Shown piece after piece: positions 45,392 through 53,030 of a stretch of DNA of 64,000 nt. Numbering within the stretch: the first letter of the stretch is position 1; the number at the start of each line of letters is the position of its first letter. The DNA lies in NCBI RefSeq assembly GCF_900177645.1, contig NZ_FXAO01000002.1, forward strand, positions 124,001-188,000, in the 5' to 3' direction. The stretch comes from Arenibacter troitsensis (GTDB taxonomy: Bacteria; Bacteroidota; Bacteroidia; Flavobacteriales; Flavobacteriaceae). Made by a program: the position numbers and the translations under genes. Under the pieces are notes generated by a model. The model did not search any database. It was not told the origin of the DNA and saw only the letters and a list, made by a program, of their open reading frames with translations.

Positions 45392-46491
45392 CAATTACCT
45401 ATTTTATTCCAATATACCGCTTTCAACAATATAAATTCACTGATATTTGCCATATCTATAGCTCCGATTAATTTTGAATTCTTTGTAACGGGAAAAAAAC
45501 TTTTCTTTTCCTTTCCTACCAATTCCATTACCCTAAGGATTTCTGTAGATTCATCTATTGGAGTGAAGTTCCTATCCATAATATCCCTGACAAGTGTGGA
45601 TGGGGTCTTGGCATACTTAATAACATCCTTTTGGGTTACAATTCCTATTACATCCTCGTCCTGTGCAACCACAAAATCTTTTTCCGTACCGGCCAAAAGG
45701 ATTTCTATTACCTCTTGTACATTATTATCCGGACGCAATACCGATATTTTGGTCAAGGTGGCCTCCTTTACCAAATGCCCCTGCAACAGTGAGTTTTGCT
45801 TAACCATTTGATTCTCGCCATACGCCCCGAAGAAAATAAAAAAGGCAATAAGAATCAAAAAGGGATTTACGAAAAATCCTAGGATAAAAAATACTACGGC
45901 CAATGCCTGACCAATACTGGCTGCAATGTTCGTTGCCTGCACCCGACTCAATCTAAAGGCCAACAAGGCCCTAAGCACCCGCCCGCCATCCATAGGAAAT
46001 GCAGGAATAAGATTAAACACCACCAACATTATATTGGCGATGAAGAGATAAAAAAGAAAATTCTGTAAGTTGGGTGCATAAAGCATCTCTTCTACCATGA
46101 TATTATCGAAATTAAAATAGCTATTAATAGGTATTATAAGAGACAAAATAATGGCGATCACAACGTTAACGGCCGGACCGGCCAAGGCTACCAAAAGTTC
46201 CTGCCCAGGTTTTTCCGGCATTTTATCCAAAGTGGCCACACCGCCAATGGGTAGAAGTATGATTCTTTGGGTTTTGATACCAAATTTTCTAGCGGTCAGG
46301 GCATGACCCAATTCGTGCAACACCACACAGGCCATCAATACCAATATAAATCCCTGATTAACGGCTACCCTTTCAAAGTTTCCACTATTCTGAAATTCAA
46401 TAAAACCGGCCCAAATCAATAATAGCGCAAAAGTCCAATGCACCTCCAATTGAATACCAGCAATCTTTCCCAACCTTAAAAAACCTTTCAT
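45391..46491 (-). CDS. Site-2 protease (M50) with two CBS domains
   Basis: About 366 residues from 'MKGFLRLGKIAGIQLEVHW'; a longer reading would run through the palindrome at 46537 and is unlikely. Membrane helices alternate over residues 18-225. The zinc site is 'VVLHELGHALTARKFG' (H59-E60-x2-H63) with the third ligand in 'NLIPAFPMDGGRVLRALL'. A CBS pair (~240-365) follows, with 'VRDIMDRNFTPIDEST' typical of that fold. CBS pairs sense adenine nucleotides, so intramembrane proteolysis may respond to energy charge. M. tuberculosis Rv2625c (DosR regulon) has the same protease-CBS layout. The predicted leader is short (about 10 nt). Confidence 0.9.
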   Translation of the reverse strand: MKGFLRLGKIAGIQLEVHWTFALLLIWAGFIEFQNSGNFERVAVNQGFILVLMACVVLHELGHALTARKFGIKTQRIILLPIGGVATLDKMPEKPGQELLVALAGPAVNVVIAIILSLIIPINSYFNFDNIMVEEMLYAPNLQNFLFYLFIANIMLVVFNLIPAFPMDGGRVLRALLAFRLSRVQATNIAASIGQALAVVFFILGFFVNPFLILIAFFIFFGAYGENQMVKQNSLLQGHLVKEATLTKISVLRPDNNVQEVIEILLAGTEKDFVVAQDEDVIGIVTQKDVIKYAKTPSTLVRDIMDRNFTPIDESTEILRVMELVGKEKKSFFPVTKNSKLIGAIDMANISEFILLKAVYWNKIGN

Positions 46492-46536
46492 AAATAATAT
46501 TTTGTTGAAGATATTTCCACAGCAGGACATTGCCAA

Positions 46537-46548
46537 TGACAAATGTCA
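46537..46548 (-). promoter_or_regulatory. TGAY-N4-RTCA palindrome, site 11, for the protease-upp operon
   Basis: TGAC-AAAT-GTCA. The aligned minus-strand octamer TATCTTCA (46506-46513) has two mismatches to TAnnTTTG, the weakest of the clear cases except the pta and PepSY sides. Confidence 0.6.
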
Positions 46549-46690
46549 TAAGTGCTAACATTGCCCCGTGCAAATACCTAGGAAAGCAAACCCATAATCT
46601 TGAAACCTGAAATATTATAGCACGGTAAAAACAAATTAGGAAAGGCCTGGCGGTAATATCCGGTAATATTGGAAGAATGAAGGGCCAATA

Positions 46691-47206
46691 TCAGCTTATT
46701 TTTAATTTTCGTATCCTGGCATTTATCGAAGCTATTTCCTCCTTTTGCAATTTTCGGATAAGACTCCTAAAGTCCTTTTCCAATCCTGGATCTTGGTCTT
46801 TAATTTCACATAGGGCCTGTAAAGCGTTCACCCTTACGATCCTACTTTCGGCAGGATCGTTTGCCCACTCCTTTAGTTTGGCCAAGACTAATTTCAGCTC
46901 ATGATCATTAAGGAGCAACCTGGACACCAACAAGGACAGATGCCACTTCAATTCCTTATCATCTGAACTTTGGGTCAATCCCAATAAGGTACTTTTGTGA
47001 CTTTCCAGATATTCCGGGTGCCGTAGCGTAATTTTTTCCACGGCATCCGCAGCCCTCATTACTATATGCCTATCCTTAGCGCGGAAATAATGGAATAAAC
47101 GGTCGAAGTCCTTTTGATTTCGTATTAAAGGAACAAGAAAATTTACCCCTCCTATGGTCCTTAGGTCTCCACCCTCCAAATATTTTCTTATATCTTCCTT
47201 ATCCAT
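46691..47206 (-). CDS. HEAT-repeat-like helical protein
   Basis: 171 residues made of paired helices in a HEAT-like rhythm: 'FDRLFHYFRAKDRHIVMRAA' plus 'DAVEKITLRHPEYLESHKST', 'ELKWHLSLLVSRLLL' plus 'HELKLVLAKLKEWAND' and 'RIVRVNALQALCEIKDQDPG'. No enzyme motif is seen; such proteins are protein-binding scaffolds. It is the last gene of a three-gene minus-strand unit (WG-repeat, SDR, this) with gaps of 1 and 3 bp, so it should be translated with them. Confidence 0.72.
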   Translation of the reverse strand: MDKEDIRKYLEGGDLRTIGGVNFLVPLIRNQKDFDRLFHYFRAKDRHIVMRAADAVEKITLRHPEYLESHKSTLLGLTQSSDDKELKWHLSLLVSRLLLNDHELKLVLAKLKEWANDPAESRIVRVNALQALCEIKDQDPGLEKDFRSLIRKLQKEEIASINARIRKLKIS

Positions 47207-47209
47207 ATC

Positions 47210-47971
47210 TCAAGAACTTAACATACCGCCATCTACCACATGGGTTGTTCCGGTAATATACTTACTCTCGTCCGAGGCCAAGAAAAGCGCCATCTCCGCA
47301 ATCTCCTTGGATTCTGCATATCTACCCAAAGGTACAGCGGCCTCAAAGCCTTTCATAACCTCATCAGGACTGCTGGGCGACATTTCCACTTCTATACGCC
47401 GCATCATATTATTGTTAACGGGACCTGGATGAATGGTATTCACACGAATTTTACGCTCGGCATTTTCTTGGGCAGCGACCCTCATTAAACCAACCACCGC
47501 ATGTTTGCTGGCCACATAAGCTCCCAATCCGGCAAAACCCTTTAAACCGGCTACAGAGGAAGTAATAATTACACTTCCACCGCGCTGCATTTTCGGAATT
47601 ACATGCTTGCAACCCAACCAAACTCCTTTTAGGTTTACCCCAATTACCTTATCGAAAATCTCGTCCGGATATTCCGTAATTGGTTTGGAAACACCTTCAA
47701 TTCCCGCATTAGCGAAAAATATATCGATCTTTCCATGAACCTCTAGCGTTGTCTCGACAAACTTTTCGGTATCCGTGGCCTTTGAAACATCGGCAACACA
47801 AATGGACAGATTCTCGTGATCTATGGCCAAAATCGCCCTTTCCAAAACTTCCCTATCAATATCCACGATAACCACCTTGGCACCTTCCTGTAAAAACAGT
47901 TTTGCCGTGGCCAATCCTATGCCCCCAGCACCGCCCGTTATAACGGCTACTTTACCCTTTAGTCGCAACAT
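47210..47971 (-). CDS. Short-chain dehydrogenase/reductase
   Basis: A 253-residue classical SDR. Cofactor motif 'VITGGAGGIGLATAKLF', acidic 'VVIVDIDRE' (Asp after beta-2, favouring NAD+), 'FANAGIEG', the catalytic Ser in 'VIITSSVAG', Tyr-x3-Lys in 'LGAYVASKHAVVGLMR', and the closing 'SKYITGTTHVVDGGML'. The substrate is unknown. It lies between the WG-repeat gene (1 bp gap) and the HEAT-like gene (3 bp gap) in one operon under site 12. Confidence 0.93.
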   Translation of the reverse strand: MLRLKGKVAVITGGAGGIGLATAKLFLQEGAKVVIVDIDREVLERAILAIDHENLSICVADVSKATDTEKFVETTLEVHGKIDIFFANAGIEGVSKPITEYPDEIFDKVIGVNLKGVWLGCKHVIPKMQRGGSVIITSSVAGLKGFAGLGAYVASKHAVVGLMRVAAQENAERKIRVNTIHPGPVNNNMMRRIEVEMSPSSPDEVMKGFEAAVPLGRYAESKEIAEMALFLASDESKYITGTTHVVDGGMLSS

Positions 47972-47972
47972 C

Positions 47973-48611
47973 TTAATTGTTTAAAGTTATCTTTCTTACT
48001 TCCCAACCTTGATCTTGAGTATGTACCCCAACCAAGCCTTTTGATAATTGTTTCACCCCTACCGAAGGTCTTTGGTACCTTTTTTTGGTCATTTGGATAT
48101 TATACCTTCTATTGAAAAACTCCACAATTTCCCCAGAGATATCCAACATAACATCGTGAAATTTAAATTCGTAAATATCTAGATTGAATTCGTTTTTCCC
48201 CTTCATGGATTTCTCAAAAAGAACAGCCGTGGTAAAACCATTCTTAAAGGGATAAACATTTAGTAGCTGGGGTTCAAGAACTACATTACCCTTGGTATCC
48301 ATAAATCCGAAAACGGGAACACCATCCTCAACAATTTTGGTGATCAGGCACCTTCCTTCATTGAACATAGGATATTGAACGCCTGAAATATCCTTTTTTG
48401 AGGTATCGGCATCCTGGTTCCAATAAATATCGTTGCGAAAATTAATGACCAATTGACCCTCCTCATTAATAAATCCCCATTGGTTGCCCTGGCGAACAGC
48501 TGCCAAACCTTCGTTGAAAGGAGCTATCTCTTCAATATTTTTAACCGTTTGGGAATGAAATACGTTTGGAAACATGAACATTGCGAATGCTGTGATAATA
48601 ATATTTTTCAT
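47973..48611 (-). CDS. Secreted WG-repeat protein
   Basis: 212 residues with a signal peptide (MKNIIITAFAMFMFPNVFHSQ). The mature part shows WG-type repeats: 'PFNEGLAAVRQGNQWGFINE' then 'EGQLVINFRND', and 'FNEGRCLITKIV...FGFMDTKGNVVLEPQL'. These beta-rich repeats are common in Bacteroidota and their role is unknown. It leads the operon WG, SDR, HEAT-like. A palindrome with a TACTTTAG box lies just upstream. Confidence 0.82.
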   Translation of the reverse strand: MKNIIITAFAMFMFPNVFHSQTVKNIEEIAPFNEGLAAVRQGNQWGFINEEGQLVINFRNDIYWNQDADTSKKDISGVQYPMFNEGRCLITKIVEDGVPVFGFMDTKGNVVLEPQLLNVYPFKNGFTTAVLFEKSMKGKNEFNLDIYEFKFHDVMLDISGEIVEFFNRRYNIQMTKKRYQRPSVGVKQLSKGLVGVHTQDQGWEVRKITLNN

Positions 48612-48662
48612 GACTTTGATTTTTATTTCTACTAAAGTAATGTTTGGATATGCTGTACAAAA

Positions 48663-48674
48663 TGACCAAAGTCA
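48663..48674 (-). promoter_or_regulatory. TGAY-N4-RTCA palindrome, site 12, for the WG-SDR-HEAT operon
   Basis: TGAC-CAAA-GTCA. Minus-strand -7 box TACTTTAG (48632-48639) at 29.5 bp, one mismatch. The start codon lies about 20 bp further. Confidence 0.75.
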
Positions 48675-48815
48675 GTAGTTCACAAATAGTAAATTCCCTC
48701 TTCATAATATCATAAATATTCAGGGTTTAGAAGCTTTTGAAGATTTTATATTGGACTTATTTTCACCCAAAGCACAGGGGATCCCAAAACGGTAATTAAG
48801 TAATGCTGGCTATTG

Positions 48816-48827
48816 TGACCAATATCA
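48816..48827 (+). promoter_or_regulatory. TGAY-N4-RTCA palindrome, site 13, for the 49.0-kb USP
   Basis: TGAC-CAAT-ATCA. Plus-strand -7 box TATTTTTG (48851-48858), a perfect TAnnTTTG at 29.5 bp. Confidence 0.82.
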
Positions 48828-49006
48828 TTTTAAATGGCACAGCAACTGTATATTTTTGTTTCAGAACATTCTGGCGTTAAACGGGATCCTTGGCACCGCC
48901 CAAACAGATATGAAAATTTTGTATTGGCGACCTTTTCTCCGAACTGGCGAATTGAAACCGCTGCCAAAAGTAGACCCAAGATGATCACAACCATAAAAAA
49001 AATAAA

Positions 49007-49831
49007 ATGAAACACATATTGGTACCTGTTGATTTTTCAAATCACTCGGCCTATGCACTGGAGGTCGCTGCCGGCATAGCAAAACAGCAGAACGCGGAAA
49101 TTACCGTATTACATATGCTGGGAATTTCGGAGGCAGCATTTGCCGAAGAAGAATTTTCAGAGTACGAAGAAGCCAAATACTTTATGGGGCTTGCTAAGAA
49201 AAAATTTAGGACCTTTCTGGACAAACCCTATCTAAAGGACATTACTATTCATAAAATAGTACAGAACTACAAAGTATTCAATGAGCTCAACAATGTGGCC
49301 AAGGAACAAAATATAGATTTGATCGTGATGGGTTCGCATGGCAGCACTGGCTTCAATGAAATTTTTGTTGGATCCAATACAGAAAAGGTAGTGCGCACTT
49401 CCAATGTCCCTGTTTTGGTAATAAAAGAGCCAAATTCAAACTTCACTATAAACAATATCCTTTTCGCCTGTAGTTTTTCAGAAGATATGATTCCGGCATT
49501 TAAGAATGTTAAGTTGATGGCAAAAGAATTTTCGGCCCAATTAAAATTGATTTACATCAATACCCCATATCAAGATTTTTTGAGTACACCTGAAGGGGAA
49601 GATCGCATAGCCAAATTTATGTGGAAGGCCGGGGACACCCAATCCAAAGTTGAAATATACAATGACCGCAGTGTAGAAAACGGAATTCTTAATTTCAGTA
49701 AGACCGAAAAATTTGACCTCCTGGCACTTCCAACACATGGAAGAAAAGGCCTTTCACATTTCTTATTGGGAAGTATAGGTGAAGATATCGCCAACCACGC
49801 AAGATTGCCGGTAATGACATTTAAGATCTGA
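49007..49831 (+). CDS. Universal stress protein, two tandem domains (Usp-2)
   Basis: 274 residues and the most canonical of the set. Domain 1 has the full nucleotide motif 'VMGSHGSTGFNEIFVGSNT'. Domain 2, unlike the other ten, nearly keeps it: 'LPTHGRKGLSHFLLGSIGED', with only the first Gly replaced by Pro. The start 'MKHILVPVDFSNHSAYALEV' and the second-domain start 'ILFACSFSEDMIPAFK' define the two halves. It could therefore bind two nucleotides. It is a single-gene transcript with a perfect promoter. Confidence 0.93.
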   Translation: MKHILVPVDFSNHSAYALEVAAGIAKQQNAEITVLHMLGISEAAFAEEEFSEYEEAKYFMGLAKKKFRTFLDKPYLKDITIHKIVQNYKVFNELNNVAKEQNIDLIVMGSHGSTGFNEIFVGSNTEKVVRTSNVPVLVIKEPNSNFTINNILFACSFSEDMIPAFKNVKLMAKEFSAQLKLIYINTPYQDFLSTPEGEDRIAKFMWKAGDTQSKVEIYNDRSVENGILNFSKTEKFDLLALPTHGRKGLSHFLLGSIGEDIANHARLPVMTFKI

Positions 49832-49864
49832 TCAATGATCAGGGTCCCGACCAATTCTACATTA

Positions 49865-50269
49865 CTATTCCTTTAGCAAAAGTTCCAGTTTGCCCAGCAT
49901 CACCAACTCTGACTTATTTTTTCCTGAAAAACTATTGGAAATGGCATTTGCGGTGTCCAAAATAAGCACCTTGATAAATGCACTGAACATACCTTTATTA
50001 TCCTCATAGAACTCCCTAAAATCGGCGTAACAGGCTTCACTGTCCAGATCATGGTCCATTGACCAATCAAATACCGATTCGATCTGATAAGCTGCATCGG
50101 TCCCAAAATCGTCCTCCAGCTCATCCACCTTCAACCAATATTGCCTAATAAAGGTCCTAAGCTTGCTAACTTCCTTTTCATGAACGCGGGAGTCTGCCAT
50201 GGCAATGGCGTAGAATAATTTTCCCAAGTTTTCGTACAGTTCCTTACCTACTTCACTTGTATTTTTCAT
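49865..50269 (-). CDS. TerB-like helical protein
   Basis: 134 residues, all helical. The opening 'LGKLFYAIAMADSRVHEKEV' followed by an acidic helix-rich body resembles the TerB (tellurite resistance) fold, in which the phrase 'A-x-ADG-x-ih-x2-E' marks a metal-binding pair of helices; here the Asp and Glu are kept and the Gly is Ser. TerB-like proteins are thought to sit at the membrane in stress complexes. Site 14 with a TATTTTTA box lies about 30 bp upstream. It is divergent from the second kinase. Confidence 0.65.
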   Translation of the reverse strand: MKNTSEVGKELYENLGKLFYAIAMADSRVHEKEVSKLRTFIRQYWLKVDELEDDFGTDAAYQIESVFDWSMDHDLDSEACYADFREFYEDNKGMFSAFIKVLILDTANAISNSFSGKNKSELVMLGKLELLLKE

Positions 50270-50325
50270 TGTTATATTATTAAAAAGAGTGAGCTAAAAA
50301 TAGCGAATAGACCAAGCTTTTAATA

Positions 50326-50337
50326 TGACAATAATCA
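50326..50337 (-). promoter_or_regulatory. TGAY-N4-RTCA palindrome, site 14, between TerB-like gene and kinase 2
   Basis: TGAC-AATA-ATCA. Minus-strand -7 box TATTTTTA (50295-50302) at 29.5 bp. On the plus strand the nearest -7 box, TATCTTTG (50350-50357), lies only 18.5 bp from the centre, so the site would cover the -33 region of the kinase promoter. Confidence 0.7.
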
Positions 50338-50349
50338 GTTTAAAAATTT

Positions 50350-50357
50350 TATCTTTG
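50350..50357 (+). promoter_or_regulatory. Perfect -7 box just before the kinase 2 start codon
   Basis: TATCTTTG matches TAnnTTTG exactly and ends 4 bp before the ATG. If used, the transcript would begin at or next to the start codon, giving a leaderless mRNA. Confidence 0.5.
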
Positions 50358-50361
50358 GCTT

Positions 50362-51873
50362 ATGCAGGCCTTTCAAAAAAACAGTGAAATATTCAATCTA
50401 CTTTCCGAAGGGGTATCCGAAGGAATTATAGTTGTCAATACCAAACAGATTATAGTGGCCACCAATTCCTCGGCCGGGAGAATGTTTGGTTACGAAAAAG
50501 GAGAACTTTTGGGAAAACCATTGGACACCCTAATACCCAGAAGGTTCCACGGACATCACGGTCACCATGTTGAGGATTTTATTGACAAAAGTGAACGTCG
50601 GCAAATGGGCCGGGGCAGGGATTTGCACGGGGTACGAAAAAATGGGGAGGAATTTCCGGTCGAGGCGGGTCTAAATCCATTTAAGCTTTATAACGAAACC
50701 TATGTCATGGCTTTAGTAATTGATATTACCGAACGTAAGATCAAAGAAAGGGAATTGAGCCATTGGGCCAAGATATTTGATGAATCCCTTAATGAAATCT
50801 ACGTTTTCGACGCCAACACATTACATTTTGTGAACGTAAACAAAGAGGCCCAGCGAAATATGGGCTATAAGTTGGAAGAATTTAAGGCCATGAAACCATT
50901 GGATATAAAGCCCAACATGGATGCCCCGCAATTCCAGTTACTTATAGAACCTTTGCTTAAAGGCAAAAGGGATAAGGTTAAGTTTGAAACCGAACATCAA
51001 AGAAAAGACGGATCCGTATATCCTGTAGAAGTACATTTGCAACTATCCACATTTGGTGAAAATGAGGTTATTGTTGCTATTATTTTAGACATTACAGAGC
51101 GTAAAAATTATACCGAAAAATTAGAAAAAAAGGTCCAAGAACGCACCAAACAACTCACCGAAGCCTTGGCCAAGGAGAAGGAATTGAATGAGCTTAAAAC
51201 ACGTTTCCTATCCTTGGTTTCCCATGAATTCAAAACCCCTTTGAGCAGTATCCTTACCTCCATAACCTTATTGGCCAAATATACCGAAAGCCACCAACAG
51301 GAAAAGCGAGACAAACACGTAGAAACCATAAAGAACAAAGTACGGTATTTGGATACCATTTTAACCGATTTTCTTTCGGTAGAGCGTTTGGATTCGGGAA
51401 AGGTAAACTACAAGATCGAAACCTTCCCTCTAAGTAAAATTGTAAACGAAGTAGTTTATGGTGCCAACATGCTCCTTAAGGCGGGCCAAACCATCCAATA
51501 TCCCGAGAATATTGATGATATTTTCATCAGATTTGACGAAAAAACCTTGGAACTGGCATTGTCCAACCTAATACACAATGCCATAAAATATTCCCCTGAG
51601 GATACAACCATAAGTCTCGCTGTGAGCAGGGTTAAGGATACTATTTTAATAAATGTCATCGATTGTGGTATTGGCATACCTGAAGAAGACCAAAAACATA
51701 TTTTTAATCGTTATTTTAGGGCAGAAAATGCGTTGTTAAACCAAGGTACTGGCATTGGACTTAACATTGCAAAACAGCATTTGGAAAATCTTGGTGCCAC
51801 CATTGAATTTACCAGTGAAGAAAATAAAGGATCCATTTTTACTATAGTTATCCCATTAGAAAACGTAAATTGA
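50362..51873 (+). CDS. PAS-PAS histidine kinase with FixL-like first PAS domain (Kin-2)
   Basis: 503 residues, no membrane helix. PAS-1 (~8-120) contains 'FGYEKGELLGKPLDTLIPRRF', then 'HGHHGHHVEDF' and 'QMGRGRDLHGVRKNGEEFPVE'. Aligned by eye to Bradyrhizobium FixL, His66 falls on the haem-ligand histidine and Arg86 on the O2-gating arginine 20 residues later, but many non-haem PAS domains share this pattern. PAS-2 (~125-250) reads 'HFVNVNKEAQRNMGYKLEEF'. A coiled coil leads to HisKA with His288 ('SLVSHEFKTPLSSIL') and HATPase ('NLIHNAIKYSPED', 'DCGIGIPEEDQKHIF', 'GTGIGLNIAKQHL'). The matching regulator starts 7 bp later. Confidence 0.92.
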   Translation: MQAFQKNSEIFNLLSEGVSEGIIVVNTKQIIVATNSSAGRMFGYEKGELLGKPLDTLIPRRFHGHHGHHVEDFIDKSERRQMGRGRDLHGVRKNGEEFPVEAGLNPFKLYNETYVMALVIDITERKIKERELSHWAKIFDESLNEIYVFDANTLHFVNVNKEAQRNMGYKLEEFKAMKPLDIKPNMDAPQFQLLIEPLLKGKRDKVKFETEHQRKDGSVYPVEVHLQLSTFGENEVIVAIILDITERKNYTEKLEKKVQERTKQLTEALAKEKELNELKTRFLSLVSHEFKTPLSSILTSITLLAKYTESHQQEKRDKHVETIKNKVRYLDTILTDFLSVERLDSGKVNYKIETFPLSKIVNEVVYGANMLLKAGQTIQYPENIDDIFIRFDEKTLELALSNLIHNAIKYSPEDTTISLAVSRVKDTILINVIDCGIGIPEEDQKHIFNRYFRAENALLNQGTGIGLNIAKQHLENLGATIEFTSEENKGSIFTIVIPLENVN

Positions 51874-51880
51874 ATTAACA

Positions 51881-52933
51881 ATGAAGACTATTCTATTAAT
51901 AGAGGACGATAGGGCATTACGTGAAAACACCGAAGAGCTCTTGGAGCTTTCAGGTTATTCCATGATAACTGCCCCTAACGGAAAAATTGGTATTCAAATG
52001 GCCAAGGAGAAATTACCGGATATCATCGTCTGTGACATTATGATGCCAGAGGTAGATGGTTATGGGGTGCTTAAAGAGTTGTCTGTCCATGAAAAAACCA
52101 AACATATTCCCTTTATATTCCTATCTGCCAAAACCGAACACAAAGAGATAAGACGGGGAATGGATCTTGGTGCAGATGATTACCTTACCAAACCTTTCGA
52201 GGAAGAAGACCTTATAAATGCCATTGAAAGTAGATTGGCAAAGGTGGAGCTTTTGGGACGTCTGGCAAAGGAAGGATCCTTGCATCCTACCCAACCGGAA
52301 GATCAGATACGCTCCTTGAACGAGTTGAAGAATTTTTTTGACGACAATGGGGAACCCACTAGTTTTAACCAAGGAAGTACCATCTACCAAGAAGGAACCT
52401 ATTCACATAAAATATACCTTATTCTAAAAGGGGTCGTAAAATGCCATACCATGGACGAGGACGGAAAAGAATTGATCACTTCCCTTTATAGGGCAGACGA
52501 CTTTTTAGGTTTTACCTCCTTTATAGAAAATATCCCTTATCAAGAATCGGCAACTGCCATTGAGGATGTGGAACTGGCCGGGATATCCAAGGAAAACCTA
52601 AAACAGGTATTGGAGCAGAACCATAATATCTCCCTGGAGTTAATGGAACTGCTTACTGGGAATATCAAGGACATAAAGCAGCAATTACTGCAAATGGCCT
52701 ATAGTTCCGTGCGTAAGAAAACCGCCCAAACCTTGTTGCAGTTCGCAGAACTAATGAACAAAAAATCCGAAGACCCTATTAAGATTTCACGAAACGATTT
52801 GGCCAGTGTAGCCGGTATTGCCACGGAAAGCCTTATCCGGACACTGTCCGGGTTCAAAAAGGAAGGGCTTATAGAAATTGAAGGTCGAAATATCCGTATC
52901 AAGGAATTAAAGGCCCTGCATTACATCAATTAA
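51881..52933 (+). CDS. Response regulator with REC, cNMP-binding-like and Crp-type HTH domains (Reg-2)
   Basis: 350 residues, same layout as Reg-1. REC has Asp52 ('IIVCDIMMPEVDG') and 'DDYLTKPFEEEDL'. The beta-roll (~145-260) has 'GSTIYQEGTYSHKIYLILKG'. The HTH (~275-345) reads 'ISRNDLASVAGIATESLIRTL', whose recognition helix (E-S-L-I-R) matches Reg-1 at the Glu, Ile and Arg positions, so both should read the same DNA. It is co-transcribed with Kin-2 and followed by the main USP cluster. The two regulators clearly come from one duplication together with their kinases. Confidence 0.93.
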   Translation: MKTILLIEDDRALRENTEELLELSGYSMITAPNGKIGIQMAKEKLPDIIVCDIMMPEVDGYGVLKELSVHEKTKHIPFIFLSAKTEHKEIRRGMDLGADDYLTKPFEEEDLINAIESRLAKVELLGRLAKEGSLHPTQPEDQIRSLNELKNFFDDNGEPTSFNQGSTIYQEGTYSHKIYLILKGVVKCHTMDEDGKELITSLYRADDFLGFTSFIENIPYQESATAIEDVELAGISKENLKQVLEQNHNISLELMELLTGNIKDIKQQLLQMAYSSVRKKTAQTLLQFAELMNKKSEDPIKISRNDLASVAGIATESLIRTLSGFKKEGLIEIEGRNIRIKELKALHYIN

Positions 52934-52962
52934 GATTATTCGTATAACTTTTTTTTGGAAAC

Positions 52963-52974
52963 TGACCATTGTCA
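52963..52974 (+). promoter_or_regulatory. TGAY-N4-RTCA palindrome, site 15, for Usp-3
   Basis: TGAC-CATT-GTCA. Plus-strand -7 box TAGTTTTG (52998-53005), a perfect match at 29.5 bp; the leader to the start codon is about 20 nt. Confidence 0.82.
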
Positions 52975-53030
52975 TATTTCAAGCTTGACCATAGGTCTAG
53001 TTTTGTATGGATGTTTCTATTTAAAGTTGA

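Larger units (their letters stand above)
48612..49006. other. Divergent regulatory region with two palindromes
   Basis: 395 bp between the WG-repeat operon and the 49.0-kb USP gene. It contains sites 12 (48663) and 13 (48816), each serving one direction. The USP transcript would have a leader of about 145 nt in which I see no strong hairpin. Short open frames here lack support. Confidence 0.6.
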
